Assembly (NCBI RefSeq): GCF_014196125.1
Contig: NZ_JACIDA010000002.1
Span: 310,001 to 374,000, forward strand
Direction of reading: 5' to 3'
DNA from: Brevundimonas mediterranea
Lineage (GTDB): Bacteria; Pseudomonadota; Alphaproteobacteria; Caulobacterales; Caulobacteraceae
DNA length: 64,000 nucleotides
Under the pieces are notes generated by a model. The model did no database searches and was not told the DNA's origin. It saw only the letters and a program-made list of their open reading frames with translations. Every line of letters begins with the position of its first letter. Within the stretch, counting starts at the first letter, position 1. A program made the position numbers and the translations under genes. This document shows, in pieces, positions 46,249 through 56,601 of the stretch.

Positions 46249-46923
46249 TCAGCTCGCCCCACCTTTATCAAGGTCAGTCGGGGTTGCTCCCGCCGATCCG
46301 TCCCCGTCCCTGGGAATATCCCAGTGAGCGGGGCGAAGCGGCCGAAATCCAGCCAGTCGTTCGACCTCCATGGTCCACCGATCGGCCCGTCCGCCCGCAA
46401 GCAGGACGGCGTGTATCGCATTTTCCAGCCCAAGGGCCAAACTCAAATCGTCCACAGTGAACGCGCCGCAGACTTTCGCGGTCTGATGGCGGGCCAGAGC
46501 GAGGATTTTGCCACGCCCGTCGGCCGAGCCGTCGGCGGCCTCGATCACCCATGCGACCTTGCCGGCCCGCAGATTGGCGGCGGACTTTTCGAAGCCTGAG
46601 ATAAGCACGCCTTCGCGCCGGGCAAGACCCAGCTGGTCGAGACAGCGCCGGAACAGCAGCCGTTCGACGACATCGGCCAAGTCGGCCGGGGCGGTCAGCT
46701 TGGTTTTGGCCGAGCGGGTGAAGCCGTTCTTCTTGACCGCCGTCTCGATCGAGGCGCGGCTGGCTTCGACCCACAGGCCGCGTCCGGGCAGTTTCCTGCC
46801 CAGGTCGGGAACCACCTGGCCATCGGGCCCGGCGACGAAACGGATCAGGCGAGATTCGTCCATGACCTCGTGAGAGACGAGGTCCCGGCGTTCCCGATCA
46901 ATCGTTGCGTCGCGCAAGCTCAT
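46249..46923 (-). CDS. YlxR-family (DUF448) RNA-binding protein with L7Ae-like extension
   Basis: This 224-residue protein begins with the DUF448/YlxR domain (RDLVSHEVMDESRLIRFVAGPDG, LPGRGLWVEASR). A second region of about 100 residues resembles the L7Ae-like RNA-binding fold (LGLARREGVLISGFEKSAANLRAGKVAWVIEAAD), as is common in alphaproteobacteria. It sits 18 bp after nusA, the conserved position, and probably binds RNA during transcription or ribosome assembly. The C-terminus is an unconserved tail. Confidence 0.85.
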   Translation of the reverse strand: MSLRDATIDRERRDLVSHEVMDESRLIRFVAGPDGQVVPDLGRKLPGRGLWVEASRASIETAVKKNGFTRSAKTKLTAPADLADVVERLLFRRCLDQLGLARREGVLISGFEKSAANLRAGKVAWVIEAADGSADGRGKILALARHQTAKVCGAFTVDDLSLALGLENAIHAVLLAGGRADRWTMEVERLAGFRPLRPAHWDIPRDGDGSAGATPTDLDKGGAS

Positions 46924-46941
46924 ATGTGGCCAGGTCTCCCA

Positions 46942-48705
46942 TCACGCGTTCGACGGTTCGGAGTCGTCCTCGGCGAGGACCTCCGTATCGTCGGAAGCGT
47001 CGTCTGAACCGTCGGCGTCGGCTTCGGTTTCAGCCGGCGCGTCGCCGAACACCTGGTCCGGGTCGTATTCGCCGTCGGCGAAGTCTTCCTCGGCCTCTTC
47101 CGGCGCGGGCTGCGGCAGTTCCGAGGCGTCGATCCAGCCGGCGGCCACACGGGCCTGCAGGATCAGCATTTCGGCGTCTTCCTGGGCCAGGTTGAAGCTT
47201 TCCAGCACGCCCGGGACCTTGACCCGTTCGCCGTTCTTCACTTCGTAGCCGCCGCGGATTTCGTCGGTGGCCAGGTCGGCCAGATCCTCGACGGTCTTGA
47301 CCCCGCCTTCGCCCAGGGCGACGGCCATGGCCAGGGTCACGCCCGGAACCTGCAGCACGCCGTCCTCGACGCCCAGTTCGACCCGCTTGGCGTCCAGCTC
47401 GGCGGCCTTGCGGTCCAGGAAGTCGCGGGCGCGGGCCTGCAGCTCCTCGGCGGTCTCCTCGTCGAAGCCCTCGATTTCCGAGACTTCATAGGGATCGACA
47501 TAGGCCAGGTCTTCGACCGTGGCGAAGCCTTCGGTGACCAGCAGCTGGGCGATGACCTCGTCAACGTCCAGGGCTTCCTGGAACAGGCCGGTGCGCTCGC
47601 TGAACTCGCGCTGGCGGCGCTCGGAGTCCTGAGACTCGGTGATGATGTCGATCTGCCAGCCGGTCAGCTGCGAGGCCAGACGCACATTCTGGCCGCGGCG
47701 GCCGATGGCCAGCGACAGCTGTTCGTCAGGCACGACCACTTCGACGCGGCCGGCTTCTTCGTCGAGCACGACCTTGGAGACTTCGGCCGGGGCCAGGGCG
47801 TTGACGATGAAGGTCGGCTCGTCCGGGTTCCACTGGATGATGTCGATCTTCTCGCCTTGCAGTTCGGCGACGACCGCCTGAACGCGCGAGCCGCGCATGC
47901 CGACGCAGGCGCCAACGGGATCGATCGAGCTGTCGTTCGACAGGACGGCCATCTTGGCGCGCGAGCCCGAGTCACGCGCGGCGGCGCGGATCTCGATCAC
48001 GCCGTCGTAGACTTCCGGCACTTCCTGGGCGAACAGCTTGGCCATGAAGCCGGGGTGGGCGCGCGACAGCATGACCTGCGGGCCCTTGGCCTCGGGGCGG
48101 ACGTCGTAGATGTAGGTGCGGATCCGGTCGCCGATGTTGAACACTTCGCGCGGGATGGACTGGTCGCGGCGCATGACGCCCTCGCCCCGGCCCAGGTCGA
48201 CGATGGTGTTGCCGTATTCGACGCGCTTGACCGTGCCGTTGACGATCTCGCCGACGCGATCCTTGAACTCTTCGTACTGGTTGGCGCGCTCGGCCTCGCG
48301 GACCTTTCCGGTCACGACCTGGCGAGCCATCTGGGTCTGGACGCGGCCGAACTCGAACGGCGGCAGGGTCTCGACATATTCCTTGCCGACCACGGCTTCC
48401 GGATCGCGCTTGGATGCGTCGGTCAGGCGCACCATGGCGCTGTCGTTGAACTCTTCCAGCTCGTCTTCCGGCTGCCAGTCGTCCTCGACGATGGTGACGT
48501 GACGGGTCAGGGCCAGTTCGCCGGTCTTGTGGTCGATCTTGGCGCGGATGTCGTGATGGGCGCCGTAACGCGACTTGGCGCCCTTCTGGATCGCCTCCTC
48601 GATCGCCTCGATGACGACTTCGCGCTCGATGTTCTTCTCGCGGGCCACGGCCTCGGCGATCTGCAGCAGTTCGAGGCGGTTGGCGGAAATACCGGTGACG
48701 GCCAT
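46942..48705 (-). CDS. nusA: Transcription termination/antitermination factor NusA
   Basis: This 587-residue factor binds RNA polymerase and nascent RNA. The N-terminal domain, S1 domain ([20 protein letters not shown]) and KH domains ([26 protein letters not shown] and [22 protein letters not shown]) are present. Acidic helix-hairpin-helix repeats follow, with a very acidic tail. Its ATG overlaps the rimP stop (TGATG). Confidence 0.96.
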   Translation of the reverse strand: MAVTGISANRLELLQIAEAVAREKNIEREVVIEAIEEAIQKGAKSRYGAHHDIRAKIDHKTGELALTRHVTIVEDDWQPEDELEEFNDSAMVRLTDASKRDPEAVVGKEYVETLPPFEFGRVQTQMARQVVTGKVREAERANQYEEFKDRVGEIVNGTVKRVEYGNTIVDLGRGEGVMRRDQSIPREVFNIGDRIRTYIYDVRPEAKGPQVMLSRAHPGFMAKLFAQEVPEVYDGVIEIRAAARDSGSRAKMAVLSNDSSIDPVGACVGMRGSRVQAVVAELQGEKIDIIQWNPDEPTFIVNALAPAEVSKVVLDEEAGRVEVVVPDEQLSLAIGRRGQNVRLASQLTGWQIDIITESQDSERRQREFSERTGLFQEALDVDEVIAQLLVTEGFATVEDLAYVDPYEVSEIEGFDEETAEELQARARDFLDRKAAELDAKRVELGVEDGVLQVPGVTLAMAVALGEGGVKTVEDLADLATDEIRGGYEVKNGERVKVPGVLESFNLAQEDAEMLILQARVAAGWIDASELPQPAPEEAEEDFADGEYDPDQVFGDAPAETEADADGSDDASDDTEVLAEDDSEPSNA

Positions 48706-49319
48706 CAGGCGTTGTCCTCAGAAGGGGTCGTGGTGTCGGTTGTCAAATCAGCAGCCTCGCCTTCCGGCAGGCCGTCGTCTTCAGGTTCGCCGCGTGCGGC
48801 GCGAATGGCGGCGCCCCGTTTCATCAGGGCGTCGGTCAGGACCAGTTTCGCATCGCTCAACCAGTCGAAGGGGATCAGGGCGGTTTCGTCCTCGCCGTCC
48901 AGATCGACCAGGACATTGCCGTCCTCATAGCCGGCCAGAACGCCCTTGAACCGCTTGCGGCCCTCGATCATCCGGTCCGTCTCCAGCCGCGCCTCCTCGC
49001 CCTCGAACAGGTCGAAGTCGATGGGACGGGTCAGGGGCCGGTCGATGCCGGGCGACGAGACTTCCAGCATATATTCGCCGGCGATGGGGTCGGCGGCGTC
49101 AAACACCTCCGACACGGCCCGGCTCAGCTTGGCGCATTGCTCGACCGAGATGTCGCGGTCGGACGGGCGTTCGGCCATGATCTGCAGACGCTGGCGCTTG
49201 GAGCCGGTCATCAGGCGGACGCGCACGATCTCGAGACCGAGCGACTCCGCAATGGGGTCGATCAGCTCGAGCAGTTGGCGGTCCTGGGCGGTTCTTGCGC
49301 GCAAGCGGCGATTATCCAA
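48705..49319 (-). CDS. rimP: Ribosome maturation factor RimP
   Basis: This 204-residue factor helps 30S assembly. The family core is [37 protein letters not shown] and [14 protein letters not shown], and an acidic C-terminal tail follows. The start is uncertain. TTG 49319 overlaps the T-run of a terminator hairpin, whereas TTG 49304 follows a TGGAT sequence and gives an N-terminus ([12 protein letters not shown]) like related proteins. No ATG is available upstream of the core. Confidence 0.88.
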   Translation of the reverse strand: MDNRRLRARTAQDRQLLELIDPIAESLGLEIVRVRLMTGSKRQRLQIMAERPSDRDISVEQCAKLSRAVSEVFDAADPIAGEYMLEVSSPGIDRPLTRPIDFDLFEGEEARLETDRMIEGRKRFKGVLAGYEDGNVLVDLDGEDETALIPFDWLSDAKLVLTDALMKRGAAIRAARGEPEDDGLPEGEAADLTTDTTTPSEDNA

Positions 49320-49324
49320 AACAA

Positions 49325-49352
49325 AAGCGGCGGTCCGTCCGGGCCGCCGCTT
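49325..49352 (-). terminator. Intrinsic terminator or attenuator abutting rimP
   Basis: On the minus strand AAGCGGCGG and CCGCCGCTT form a nine-bp stem with a ten-base loop, followed directly by TTTTGTTTTGG. This T-run overlaps the TTG 49319 candidate start of rimP. It may end the DUF1993 transcript, or act as an attenuator of the rimP-nusA operon. Confidence 0.75.
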
Positions 49353-49454
49353 GGAACGACGCCGTTGGACGCCGGTCTAACGATGTGGAGGGCCATATAG
49401 GCGTTTCACATTCGCTTGTCAGCCCTCTTTGTGTCGGGGGCGCGGGCGTTGGGC

Positions 49455-49958
49455 TCAGATCAGCGCCAGCCGCCCCAGATAATCCATCTTGCTCAGCGGC
49501 ACGCCTTCCTTGCGCAGGATGGCGTAGGCGGTCGTGACGTGGAAATGGAAATTGGGCAGGACGAAGCTGGTGAGATAGCCCAGGCCGTCGAAATTCATCT
49601 CGCGGTTCGGCGTCTTCAGCTTCACCGGCCGGGTCTCGGCCCCGACGAAGGCGGCGGGGTCCACGCTCTCGATGAAGGCGAGGGTGCGGGCGATCCGATC
49701 CTTCAATTCCGCGAAACTCGTCTCGTCATCGGCCATGGCCGGATTGTCGACGCCGGCCAGCCGCGCCACGGCGCCCTTGGCCGAGTCCGACGCCAGTTGA
49801 ACCTGGGCGGACAGGGGGCGCATGTCCTCGTGAAGCCGGGCCTGGATCAGGACGGCTTCGTCGAAGCCCTCCGCCGACGCCTTGTCCAGAAAGCCGGACA
49901 GGTTGGTCAGGCCGCGCACGAGGATGGGCGAGGCGACGTCGTAGATCGAGAAGGTCAT
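49455..49958 (-). CDS. DUF1993 family protein
   Basis: This 167-residue protein matches DUF1993, a DinB-like helical family: SIYDVASPILVRGLTNLSGFLDKA, LHEDMRPLSAQVQLASD, LPNFHFHVTTAYAILRKEGVPL. His and acidic residues in a DinB-like arrangement suggest a metal site, but no activity is established. It is a single gene upstream of the rimP operon on the same strand. Confidence 0.85.
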   Translation of the reverse strand: MTFSIYDVASPILVRGLTNLSGFLDKASAEGFDEAVLIQARLHEDMRPLSAQVQLASDSAKGAVARLAGVDNPAMADDETSFAELKDRIARTLAFIESVDPAAFVGAETRPVKLKTPNREMNFDGLGYLTSFVLPNFHFHVTTAYAILRKEGVPLSKMDYLGRLALI

Positions 49959-50044
49959 TCCAGGGTTCCGGCCAGGGCTTTGGTAAGGAGGCCATAGCTG
50001 GGCGGTTCATCGCCGCCGCGCCAGCCCCCGCTCCACCTCCGGCC

Positions 50045-52021
50045 CTAGAATTCTTCCCAGCCCTCCGAAGCAGGTGCGGCCTGAGGTGCGGCCTCGACCT
50101 TAAGCGCCGCGCCGCCGCGACCGAGAGTCTTCAGGGCGGCGACCATAGGGTTCGAACGGGCGGGAGCCGGGGCGCTGGGCCTCGACGCAGCGCGGGGCGC
50201 GGGCGCGGAGGCGTGGGCCGACACGGTTTCGCCGACCTTGAACTGGGCCACCGAGGCCTGCAGGGTCTCGGCCTCCTGGGCCAGGGAATGGCTGGCGGCG
50301 GTCGATTGCTCGACCATCGCAGCATTTTGCTGAGTGACCTGATCCATCTGGTTCACGGCCGTGTTGACCTGGGCCAGGCCCACGGCCTGTTCCTGGGCCG
50401 ACGCCGCGATCTCCGACACCAGGCCGTCGATCTCGGCGACACGATCGACGATCCGTTGCAGGGCCTCGCCGGTCTGACCGACCAGTTTGACGCCCGACCC
50501 GACCTGGGTGGTCGAGGCCGAGATCAGGGTCTTGATCTCTTTCGCGGCTTCCGCCGACCGTTGGGCCAGGGCCCGGACTTCTGACGCCACGACCGCGAAA
50601 CCACGACCGGCCTCGCCGGCCCGCGCCGCCTCGACGCCGGCGTTCAGGGCCAAGAGGTTGGTCTGGAAGGCGATCTCGTCGATGACGCCGATGATCTGAT
50701 TGATCTGCGCCGAGGAGCCCTCGATGGCCTGCATGGCCGTGACGGCGTCGCGAACGATGGTTCCCGAGGTCTCCGCGTCCCCCTTGGCGGATTGAACCAC
50801 GTCCGAGGCCTGGCGCGCGCCCGAGGCGGTCTTGTTGACCGTGGCGGTGATCTCGTCGAGCGCAGCGGCGGTTTCTTCAAGCGAGGCCGCCTGTTGTTCG
50901 GTGCGGCGCGACAGGTCGTCGGCGGCCTGCGAGATCTCGCCGGCGCCCGAGCGGATGCCCGCCACATTGCCCAGCACCACGCCCATGGCCTGCTGCAACT
51001 GCGCGATGGCGGTGTTGAAGTCCGACTTCAGCTTGGCGTAGTCGCCGGGGAAATCATGGGTGATATTATAGGTCAGGTCGCCGCGCGTCAGGTGTTCCAG
51101 GCCTTCGCCCAGGGCCGCGACCACGGTCGCCTGCTCGCGGGCCAGGGCCTCGGCGGCGCGCTGGTTGCGGGCCCGCTCCTCGTCCGACTGGTTGCGCAGC
51201 GCCGCGCCCTCGGCTTCGAGCTGCATCTTCTCGATGGCGGCGTCGCGGAAGGCGATCAGGGCGACGCCCATCTGGCCCAGTTCGTCCCTGCGCTGGGCGT
51301 GCGGCACGTCGATCGTGGTGTCGCCGGCCGACAGCCGCCCCATCCGGTCGCCCATGCCCGACAGGGCGCCGACGATGGACCGCGCCACGACAAGGCCGGC
51401 GGCCAGGGCGGCGATGGTCGCCACCGCGATGGCGATCAGGGTGGTCAGCGCCGCCGCATTGACCTTTTGCGACGCCCGCGCCGACTCCTCGGCGGTCAGT
51501 TCGACCTTGGCGTTGGTGAAGGCGGTCAGTTTCGGGATCAGATCCGCCATCCTGGCGTCCATCTCGGTCAGCACGGGACGCCCCGCCACCGCGTCATTGG
51601 CCAGGCCCAGCTCGACAGACCGCGCAGCCAGGGCGCGGACTTCGTTCAAGGGGCCGCGGAAGCCCTCGATCTCGTCCTTCCAGTGCGGCGCGATGGATCC
51701 CGCCTCCGCCAGCAAGCTCTCGATCGTCTCGATTTTTTCCTTCGCCTGATCGGCCGCCTGGCGCGCCTCGGCGGAGGCGCCGTCATAGACGAAGACCTTG
51801 TAGGCGTCGTAGCCGAGGCCCTGAAGGGTCCGGTTCACCCGGATCATCTTCACCAGGGCGACGTTCTCCACATCGACCAGCCGGCTGTAATCGGCGTCGA
51901 TCTTCTTCATCTCCCAGGCGCTGTAGGCGGCGCCCCCCAGCCCCACCAGGGCCAGCAGGACCAGGGGCACGATGATCTTCACGGCGATCTTCGTATCGGA
52001 CAGGATCTTGTTCAAGGCCAT
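50045..52021 (-). CDS. Methyl-accepting chemotaxis protein A
   Basis: This 658-residue receptor has an N-terminal membrane helix, a helical periplasmic domain of about 150 residues (4HB-like), a second membrane helix ([20 protein letters not shown]) and HAMP repeats. The cytoplasmic signalling rod has the hairpin tip [38 protein letters not shown]. It ends in GWEEF, a likely CheR/CheB-docking pentapeptide. ATG 52021 was preferred over TTG 52039. The signalling half is nearly identical to the neighbouring receptor. Confidence 0.9.
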   Translation of the reverse strand: MALNKILSDTKIAVKIIVPLVLLALVGLGGAAYSAWEMKKIDADYSRLVDVENVALVKMIRVNRTLQGLGYDAYKVFVYDGASAEARQAADQAKEKIETIESLLAEAGSIAPHWKDEIEGFRGPLNEVRALAARSVELGLANDAVAGRPVLTEMDARMADLIPKLTAFTNAKVELTAEESARASQKVNAAALTTLIAIAVATIAALAAGLVVARSIVGALSGMGDRMGRLSAGDTTIDVPHAQRRDELGQMGVALIAFRDAAIEKMQLEAEGAALRNQSDEERARNQRAAEALAREQATVVAALGEGLEHLTRGDLTYNITHDFPGDYAKLKSDFNTAIAQLQQAMGVVLGNVAGIRSGAGEISQAADDLSRRTEQQAASLEETAAALDEITATVNKTASGARQASDVVQSAKGDAETSGTIVRDAVTAMQAIEGSSAQINQIIGVIDEIAFQTNLLALNAGVEAARAGEAGRGFAVVASEVRALAQRSAEAAKEIKTLISASTTQVGSGVKLVGQTGEALQRIVDRVAEIDGLVSEIAASAQEQAVGLAQVNTAVNQMDQVTQQNAAMVEQSTAASHSLAQEAETLQASVAQFKVGETVSAHASAPAPRAASRPSAPAPARSNPMVAALKTLGRGGAALKVEAAPQAAPASEGWEEF

Positions 52022-52253
52022 CTCCAGGCGCCAAGGCAAGGACAGGATTCAAGGATTTTGAACCCTGGCTTCAGGCGCTCCGCTGGGCATGCGGCACCGG
52101 AGGAACGGACAATCCAGTCCCCAGGAGCGACACAGGGGTGAAGCCTGAAACCTGGGAGAATGTGGCGTCCCGGATCGGGACGAATCGTAAACTCGGGGTT
52201 AGGGCAAACTACATATATCGCCGCTCTCTAAGTGGCGGCCTGCGCCTCCGAGG

Positions 52254-54176
52254 TCAGAACTCTTCCCAACCCTCGGACTCGGCCTGGGGCTTGGGCGCCG
52301 CGCCGCCACGACCGGTGGTCTTCAGCGCCTGAACCAATTGGCGGGCCGGCGCCGCGCGCGCCGGCGTCGGTGCGGCGACCGGCGCGGCGCCGCTCGTCCC
52401 GACCTTGAACTGGGCCACCGAGGCTTGCAGCGACTGGGCTTCCTGCGACAGCGAATGGCTGGCGGCGGTCGACTGCTCGACCATCGCAGCATTTTGCTGA
52501 GTGACCTGGTCCATCTGGTTGACGGCGGTGTTGACCTCGGCCAAGCCGATGGCCTGTTCCTGGGCCGAGGCCGCGATTTCCGACACCAGGCCGTCGATCT
52601 CGGCGACACGGTCCACGATCCGCTGCAGGGCCTGGCCGGTCTGACCGACCAGTTTGACGCCCGAGCCGACCTGGTGGGTCGAGGTCGAGATCAGGGTCTT
52701 GATTTCTTTCGCCGCCTCGGCCGAACGCTGGGCCAGGGCGCGGACTTCCGACGCCACGACCGCGAAACCGCGACCGGCCTCGCCGGCGCGCGCCGCTTCC
52801 ACGCCGGCGTTCAGGGCCAGCAGATTGGTCTGGAAGGCGATCTCGTCGATCACGCCGATGATCTGGCTGATCTGTTCGGACGAGCCCTCGATCGCCTGCA
52901 TGGCCTGAACGGCGTCGCGAACGATGACGCCCGAGGTCTCGGCGTCGCCCTTGGCGGCTTGGACCACGTCCGAGGCCTGACGCGCGCCCGAGGCGGTCTT
53001 GTTCACCGTAGCCGTGATTTCGTCCAGCGCAGCGGCGGTCTCTTCCAGCCCCGCCGCCTGTTGTTCGGTGCGACGCGACAGGTCGTCCGCGGCCTGCGAA
53101 ATCTCGCCGGCCCCCGAACGAATGCCGGCGATATTGGCCACCACCACAGCAACGGCCTGCTGCAGCTGGGCGATGGCGGCGTTGAAGTCCGACTTCAGCT
53201 GCGCCGCCTTGGGCGCGAACTCGGCCTCGATCCGATAGGTCAGGTCGCCGTCGGCCATGGCCGACAGCCCCTGCCCCAGGGCTTCGATGGTGACGCGGTC
53301 GGCCTCGGCCTCGGCGGCCTTCTCGGCCTCGCGCGCGGCGCGCTCCTGTTCGCTCATCGAGCGTTGCGACAGGGTCTCGGCCTCCAGTCGGTCCTTCTCG
53401 ATGGCGGCGTCGCGGAAGATCGCCAGGGCCGAGGCCATCTTGCCGATCTCGTCGCCGCGCTTGACACCGGGAATCTCGGAGGTCTTGTCGCCGTCCGCCA
53501 GACCGCGCATGCGCCGTTCCAGCGCCACCACCGGGGCCGACACGGACCGGCCGATGAACCAGCCCGTCGCCCCGACCGCCAGCAGCACCAGCAGGGCCAT
53601 GGAGCCCAGGGCCAGGGCCGCCTTGCCCACGGCCGCCGCGATCTGGTCCGTGTAGACGCCCGAGCCGATCACCCAGCCCCAGGGCGCGAAGCCCTTCACA
53701 TAGGAGATCTTGGGCGAGGCCCCGTCCTGGTTCGGCTTGGCCCACTGATAGTTGACGAAACCCTCGCCGTCCTTCTGAACCACGGCGACGAATTCCTTGA
53801 ACATCAGCACGCCGTCGGCGTCCTTGTTCGCGCTCACGTCCTTGCCGTTCAGCGCCGGCTTCATCGGGTGCATCACCATGGTGGGATGCATGTCGTTGAT
53901 CCAGAAATAGTCGTCGGCGCCGTAACGCATGGCCCCGACAGCGGCCTTGGCGGCGTCCTGGGCCTGATCGCGCGTCAGCCGGCCGGCCGCCTCCTCGCCC
54001 TGATAATAGGCGACCACGCTGTGGGCGATCTCGACGCCCTTCTTCGTGCGGTCGGCGATCTCGTCGCGCATCACCGCATCCAGCCGCATCAGGGAAAGAC
54101 CGGTCACGAGCAACAGGCCCGCCATGGTCACAAGGGCGAGGAGATTGATCCGCCCGCCGATCGTCAGCGTCTTCAT
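52254..54176 (-). CDS. Methyl-accepting chemotaxis protein B (Cache sensor)
   Basis: This 640-residue receptor has an N-terminal membrane helix, then a periplasmic single-Cache domain ([53 protein letters not shown]). A second helix, HAMP and an MCP signalling domain ending in GWEEF follow. The Cache domain probably binds a small organic acid. ATG 54176 follows GGGGGACGGGACC. The signalling part closely matches receptor A, indicating duplication or gene conversion. The sensor halves differ. Confidence 0.92.
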   Translation of the reverse strand: MKTLTIGGRINLLALVTMAGLLLVTGLSLMRLDAVMRDEIADRTKKGVEIAHSVVAYYQGEEAAGRLTRDQAQDAAKAAVGAMRYGADDYFWINDMHPTMVMHPMKPALNGKDVSANKDADGVLMFKEFVAVVQKDGEGFVNYQWAKPNQDGASPKISYVKGFAPWGWVIGSGVYTDQIAAAVGKAALALGSMALLVLLAVGATGWFIGRSVSAPVVALERRMRGLADGDKTSEIPGVKRGDEIGKMASALAIFRDAAIEKDRLEAETLSQRSMSEQERAAREAEKAAEAEADRVTIEALGQGLSAMADGDLTYRIEAEFAPKAAQLKSDFNAAIAQLQQAVAVVVANIAGIRSGAGEISQAADDLSRRTEQQAAGLEETAAALDEITATVNKTASGARQASDVVQAAKGDAETSGVIVRDAVQAMQAIEGSSEQISQIIGVIDEIAFQTNLLALNAGVEAARAGEAGRGFAVVASEVRALAQRSAEAAKEIKTLISTSTHQVGSGVKLVGQTGQALQRIVDRVAEIDGLVSEIAASAQEQAIGLAEVNTAVNQMDQVTQQNAAMVEQSTAASHSLSQEAQSLQASVAQFKVGTSGAAPVAAPTPARAAPARQLVQALKTTGRGGAAPKPQAESEGWEEF

Positions 54177-54272
54177 GGTCCCGTCCCCCAATACGATTCG
54201 GGACCATTTCTAACCAAGTTCGTTAAACACCCGTCTATCGGCTGAATAAGTAGAAGTGCGTATATCGGAACG

Positions 54273-54974
54273 TCAGGATTTTCTGCGGTATTCCAGGAAG
54301 ATCGGCGCCGTGTCCCCCAGCCGCTTTTCTTCGTAACGGGTGATGACGTGGTCCGCCGGCGGAACGAACCAGTCCTGATCCACCGCCCCGATCCGCTGCA
54401 GCCCCTGCGTGCGCTCAAGCCGCTCCAGCGTCCACTCGGCGTAGTCGCGCCAGTCGGTGACGAACCGCAGCGTCCCGCCCGGCTTCAGGATGCGGGCGAA
54501 GGCCTGGGCCGTCTCGTCCTGCAACAGGCGGCGCTTGTTGTGCCGCGCCTTGTGCCAGGGATCGGGAAACAGGATCAGCACCCGGTCGACCGAGACGTCG
54601 GGCAGGGCGTCGACCAGGTCGCGCGCGTCGTCGGCGTGGATGCGGACATTCTTCAGCCCGCCCTCTTCGACATGGCGCAGGGCCGAGGCGACGCCGTTCA
54701 GGAAGGGCTCGCAGCCGATCACCAGGGCGTCGGGCCGCGTCGCCGCCTGGGCCGCCATATGCTCCCCGCCGCCGAACCCGATCTCCAGCCAGACCTCGAC
54801 CGCCTCGGGCATCATCGCCCTCGGGTCCAGCGGACCGGCCTTGGGATCGGGCACGGCGATCTGAGGCAGCAGCGTCTCCATCAGCGCCGCCTGCCGCGGC
54901 TTGATCGGCCGCGCCTTGATCCGGCCGAACGACCGCAGCGGCCGGTCGAGATGGGGGTTTTCGTCGTCGTTCAT
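54273..54974 (-). CDS. trmB: tRNA (guanine-N7)-methyltransferase
   Basis: This 233-residue enzyme makes m7G46 in tRNA. The SAM motif LEIGFGGGEHMAAQA, the FPDPWHKARHNKRRLLQ signature and FVTDWRDYAEW are present. ATG 54974 was chosen over a longer in-frame start, because the added residues are unconserved. It lies just upstream of receptor B on the same strand. Confidence 0.95.
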   Translation of the reverse strand: MNDDENPHLDRPLRSFGRIKARPIKPRQAALMETLLPQIAVPDPKAGPLDPRAMMPEAVEVWLEIGFGGGEHMAAQAATRPDALVIGCEPFLNGVASALRHVEEGGLKNVRIHADDARDLVDALPDVSVDRVLILFPDPWHKARHNKRRLLQDETAQAFARILKPGGTLRFVTDWRDYAEWTLERLERTQGLQRIGAVDQDWFVPPADHVITRYEEKRLGDTAPIFLEYRRKS

Positions 54975-55128
54975 GCGCGTGCCGTTAGCGGTCCCAGGCC
55001 GGAGCGTCCAGACCATCCGCTCTCACCTCCAAAGAACATCGAAATCTTTTGACGCCTCCGCCGGATGCCCCTCCTATGACGATCGCAAGACACGTCGGGC
55101 TGGCGTGTCGTCGGGAAGAGGGGATCTG

Positions 55129-56601
55129 ATGATCGGACATCATCTGCGAGGCGTCAGCCTCGCGGCCATAGGCTGTGCTGTGCTCGGCCTGTCGGCTTGC
55201 GCCACGACGGGCGCGGAATCGGAGACGGCGGCGCCGTCCAAGGACAAGACCCTGGCCGCCGGCCTGGATCCGGCGACCACGCTGAACCCCTATCCGTCCA
55301 CCTATCAACCGTTGCCGCGCGAGAATTTCGCCGTGGTCGGCGCGACCGTCCTGACCGGCACGGACCGCAAGATCGAGAACGGCGTGGTCGTGGTCACGGA
55401 CGGCAGGATCGCCGCCGTCGGCGACGCCTCGACCCCCGTCCCCGCCGGCTATCGCGTCGTCGAGGCGCGCGGCCGCTATGTCACCCCCGGCGTCATCGAC
55501 GTCCACAGCCACCTGGGCGTCTATCCGTCGCCCGGCGTGCAGGGCATGAGCGACGGCAATGAGGCGACCAGCCCGAACACCGCCCAGGTCTGGGCCGAAC
55601 ATTCGCTGTGGCCCCAGGATCCGGGCTTCAACACCGCCCGCGCCGGCGGCGTCACCACGCTTCACATCCTGCCCGGCTCGGCCAATCTGTTCGGCGGCCG
55701 GGGCGTGACCATCCGCAACACGCCGTCCATCACCATGCAGGGCATGAAGTTCCCGGACGCCCCCTATACGGTCAAGATGGCCTGCGGCGAGAACCCCTCG
55801 CGCGTCTATGGCGGCCGTAACCAGAGCCCGGCCACCGGCATGGGCAATATGGCCGGCTACCGCGCCGCCTTCATCGCCGCGCGCGACTACAAGGCCAAGT
55901 GGGACAAGTGGCGCGAGGACGGCGAGGGCGCGGCCCCGACCCGCAATCTTCAGAGCGAGACCCTGGTCGGGGTGCTGGACGGCTCGATCCTGATCCAGAA
56001 CCACTGCTACCGCGCCGACGAGATGGCCATGATGATCGATATGGCCAAGGAGTTCGGCTACCGCATCACCACCTTCCACCACGCCACCGAGGCCTACAAG
56101 CTGGCCCCGCAACTGGCCGCCAACGGCATCTGCGCCGCCATGTGGACCGGCTGGTGGGGCTTCAAGATGGAGGCCCTGGACGCCATCGAGGAGAACGCCG
56201 CCCTGGTGGACGCGCAACAGGGCTCGTGCGCCGTCATCCACTCCGACGACGCGGAACTGACTCAACGGTTGAATCAGGAAGCCGCCGCCGCCCTGTCGGC
56301 CGGTCGCCGCGCCGGGCTGAACATCTCCGAAGAGCACGCCATCGGCTGGATCACCTCCAACGCCGCCAAGGCCATCGGCATCGCCGACCAGACCGGCTCG
56401 CTGGAGGCCGGCAAGCGCGCCGACGTGGTGATCTGGAGCGCCGATCCCTTCTCCATCTACGCCCGCGCCGACCAGGTCTTCATCGACGGCGCCCTGACCT
56501 TCGACCGGACCAACCCCGCCTATCAGCCGACCAGCGACTTCGAGCTGGGCCAGCCAGGCTATGGCCTGACCACCGCCAACGTCGCCGAAGGAGCCCGCTG
56601 A
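55129..56601 (+). CDS. Lipoprotein amidohydrolase A
   Basis: This 490-residue protein has a lipobox (LGLSAC) and an amidohydrolase TIM-barrel. It keeps the metal site motif VIDVHSHLG, later His residues in FHHATEAYKLA and HSDD, and a C-terminal AGKRADVVIWSADP strand. Members hydrolyse cyclic amides or peptide-like substrates in the periplasm. AGAGGGG lies before ATG 55129. The second amidohydrolase overlaps its stop (TGATG), so the pair is translationally coupled. Confidence 0.88.
   Translation: MIGHHLRGVSLAAIGCAVLGLSACATTGAESETAAPSKDKTLAAGLDPATTLNPYPSTYQPLPRENFAVVGATVLTGTDRKIENGVVVVTDGRIAAVGDASTPVPAGYRVVEARGRYVTPGVIDVHSHLGVYPSPGVQGMSDGNEATSPNTAQVWAEHSLWPQDPGFNTARAGGVTTLHILPGSANLFGGRGVTIRNTPSITMQGMKFPDAPYTVKMACGENPSRVYGGRNQSPATGMGNMAGYRAAFIAARDYKAKWDKWREDGEGAAPTRNLQSETLVGVLDGSILIQNHCYRADEMAMMIDMAKEFGYRITTFHHATEAYKLAPQLAANGICAAMWTGWWGFKMEALDAIEENAALVDAQQGSCAVIHSDDAELTQRLNQEAAAALSAGRRAGLNISEEHAIGWITSNAAKAIGIADQTGSLEAGKRADVVIWSADPFSIYARADQVFIDGALTFDRTNPAYQPTSDFELGQPGYGLTTANVAEGAR

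Noticed and set aside
42693..46460. Plus-strand open frame of 1255 codons
   Set aside because: It is the antisense of infB and AraC genes; its Gly/Arg-rich repeats mirror the low-complexity IF-2 N-terminus.
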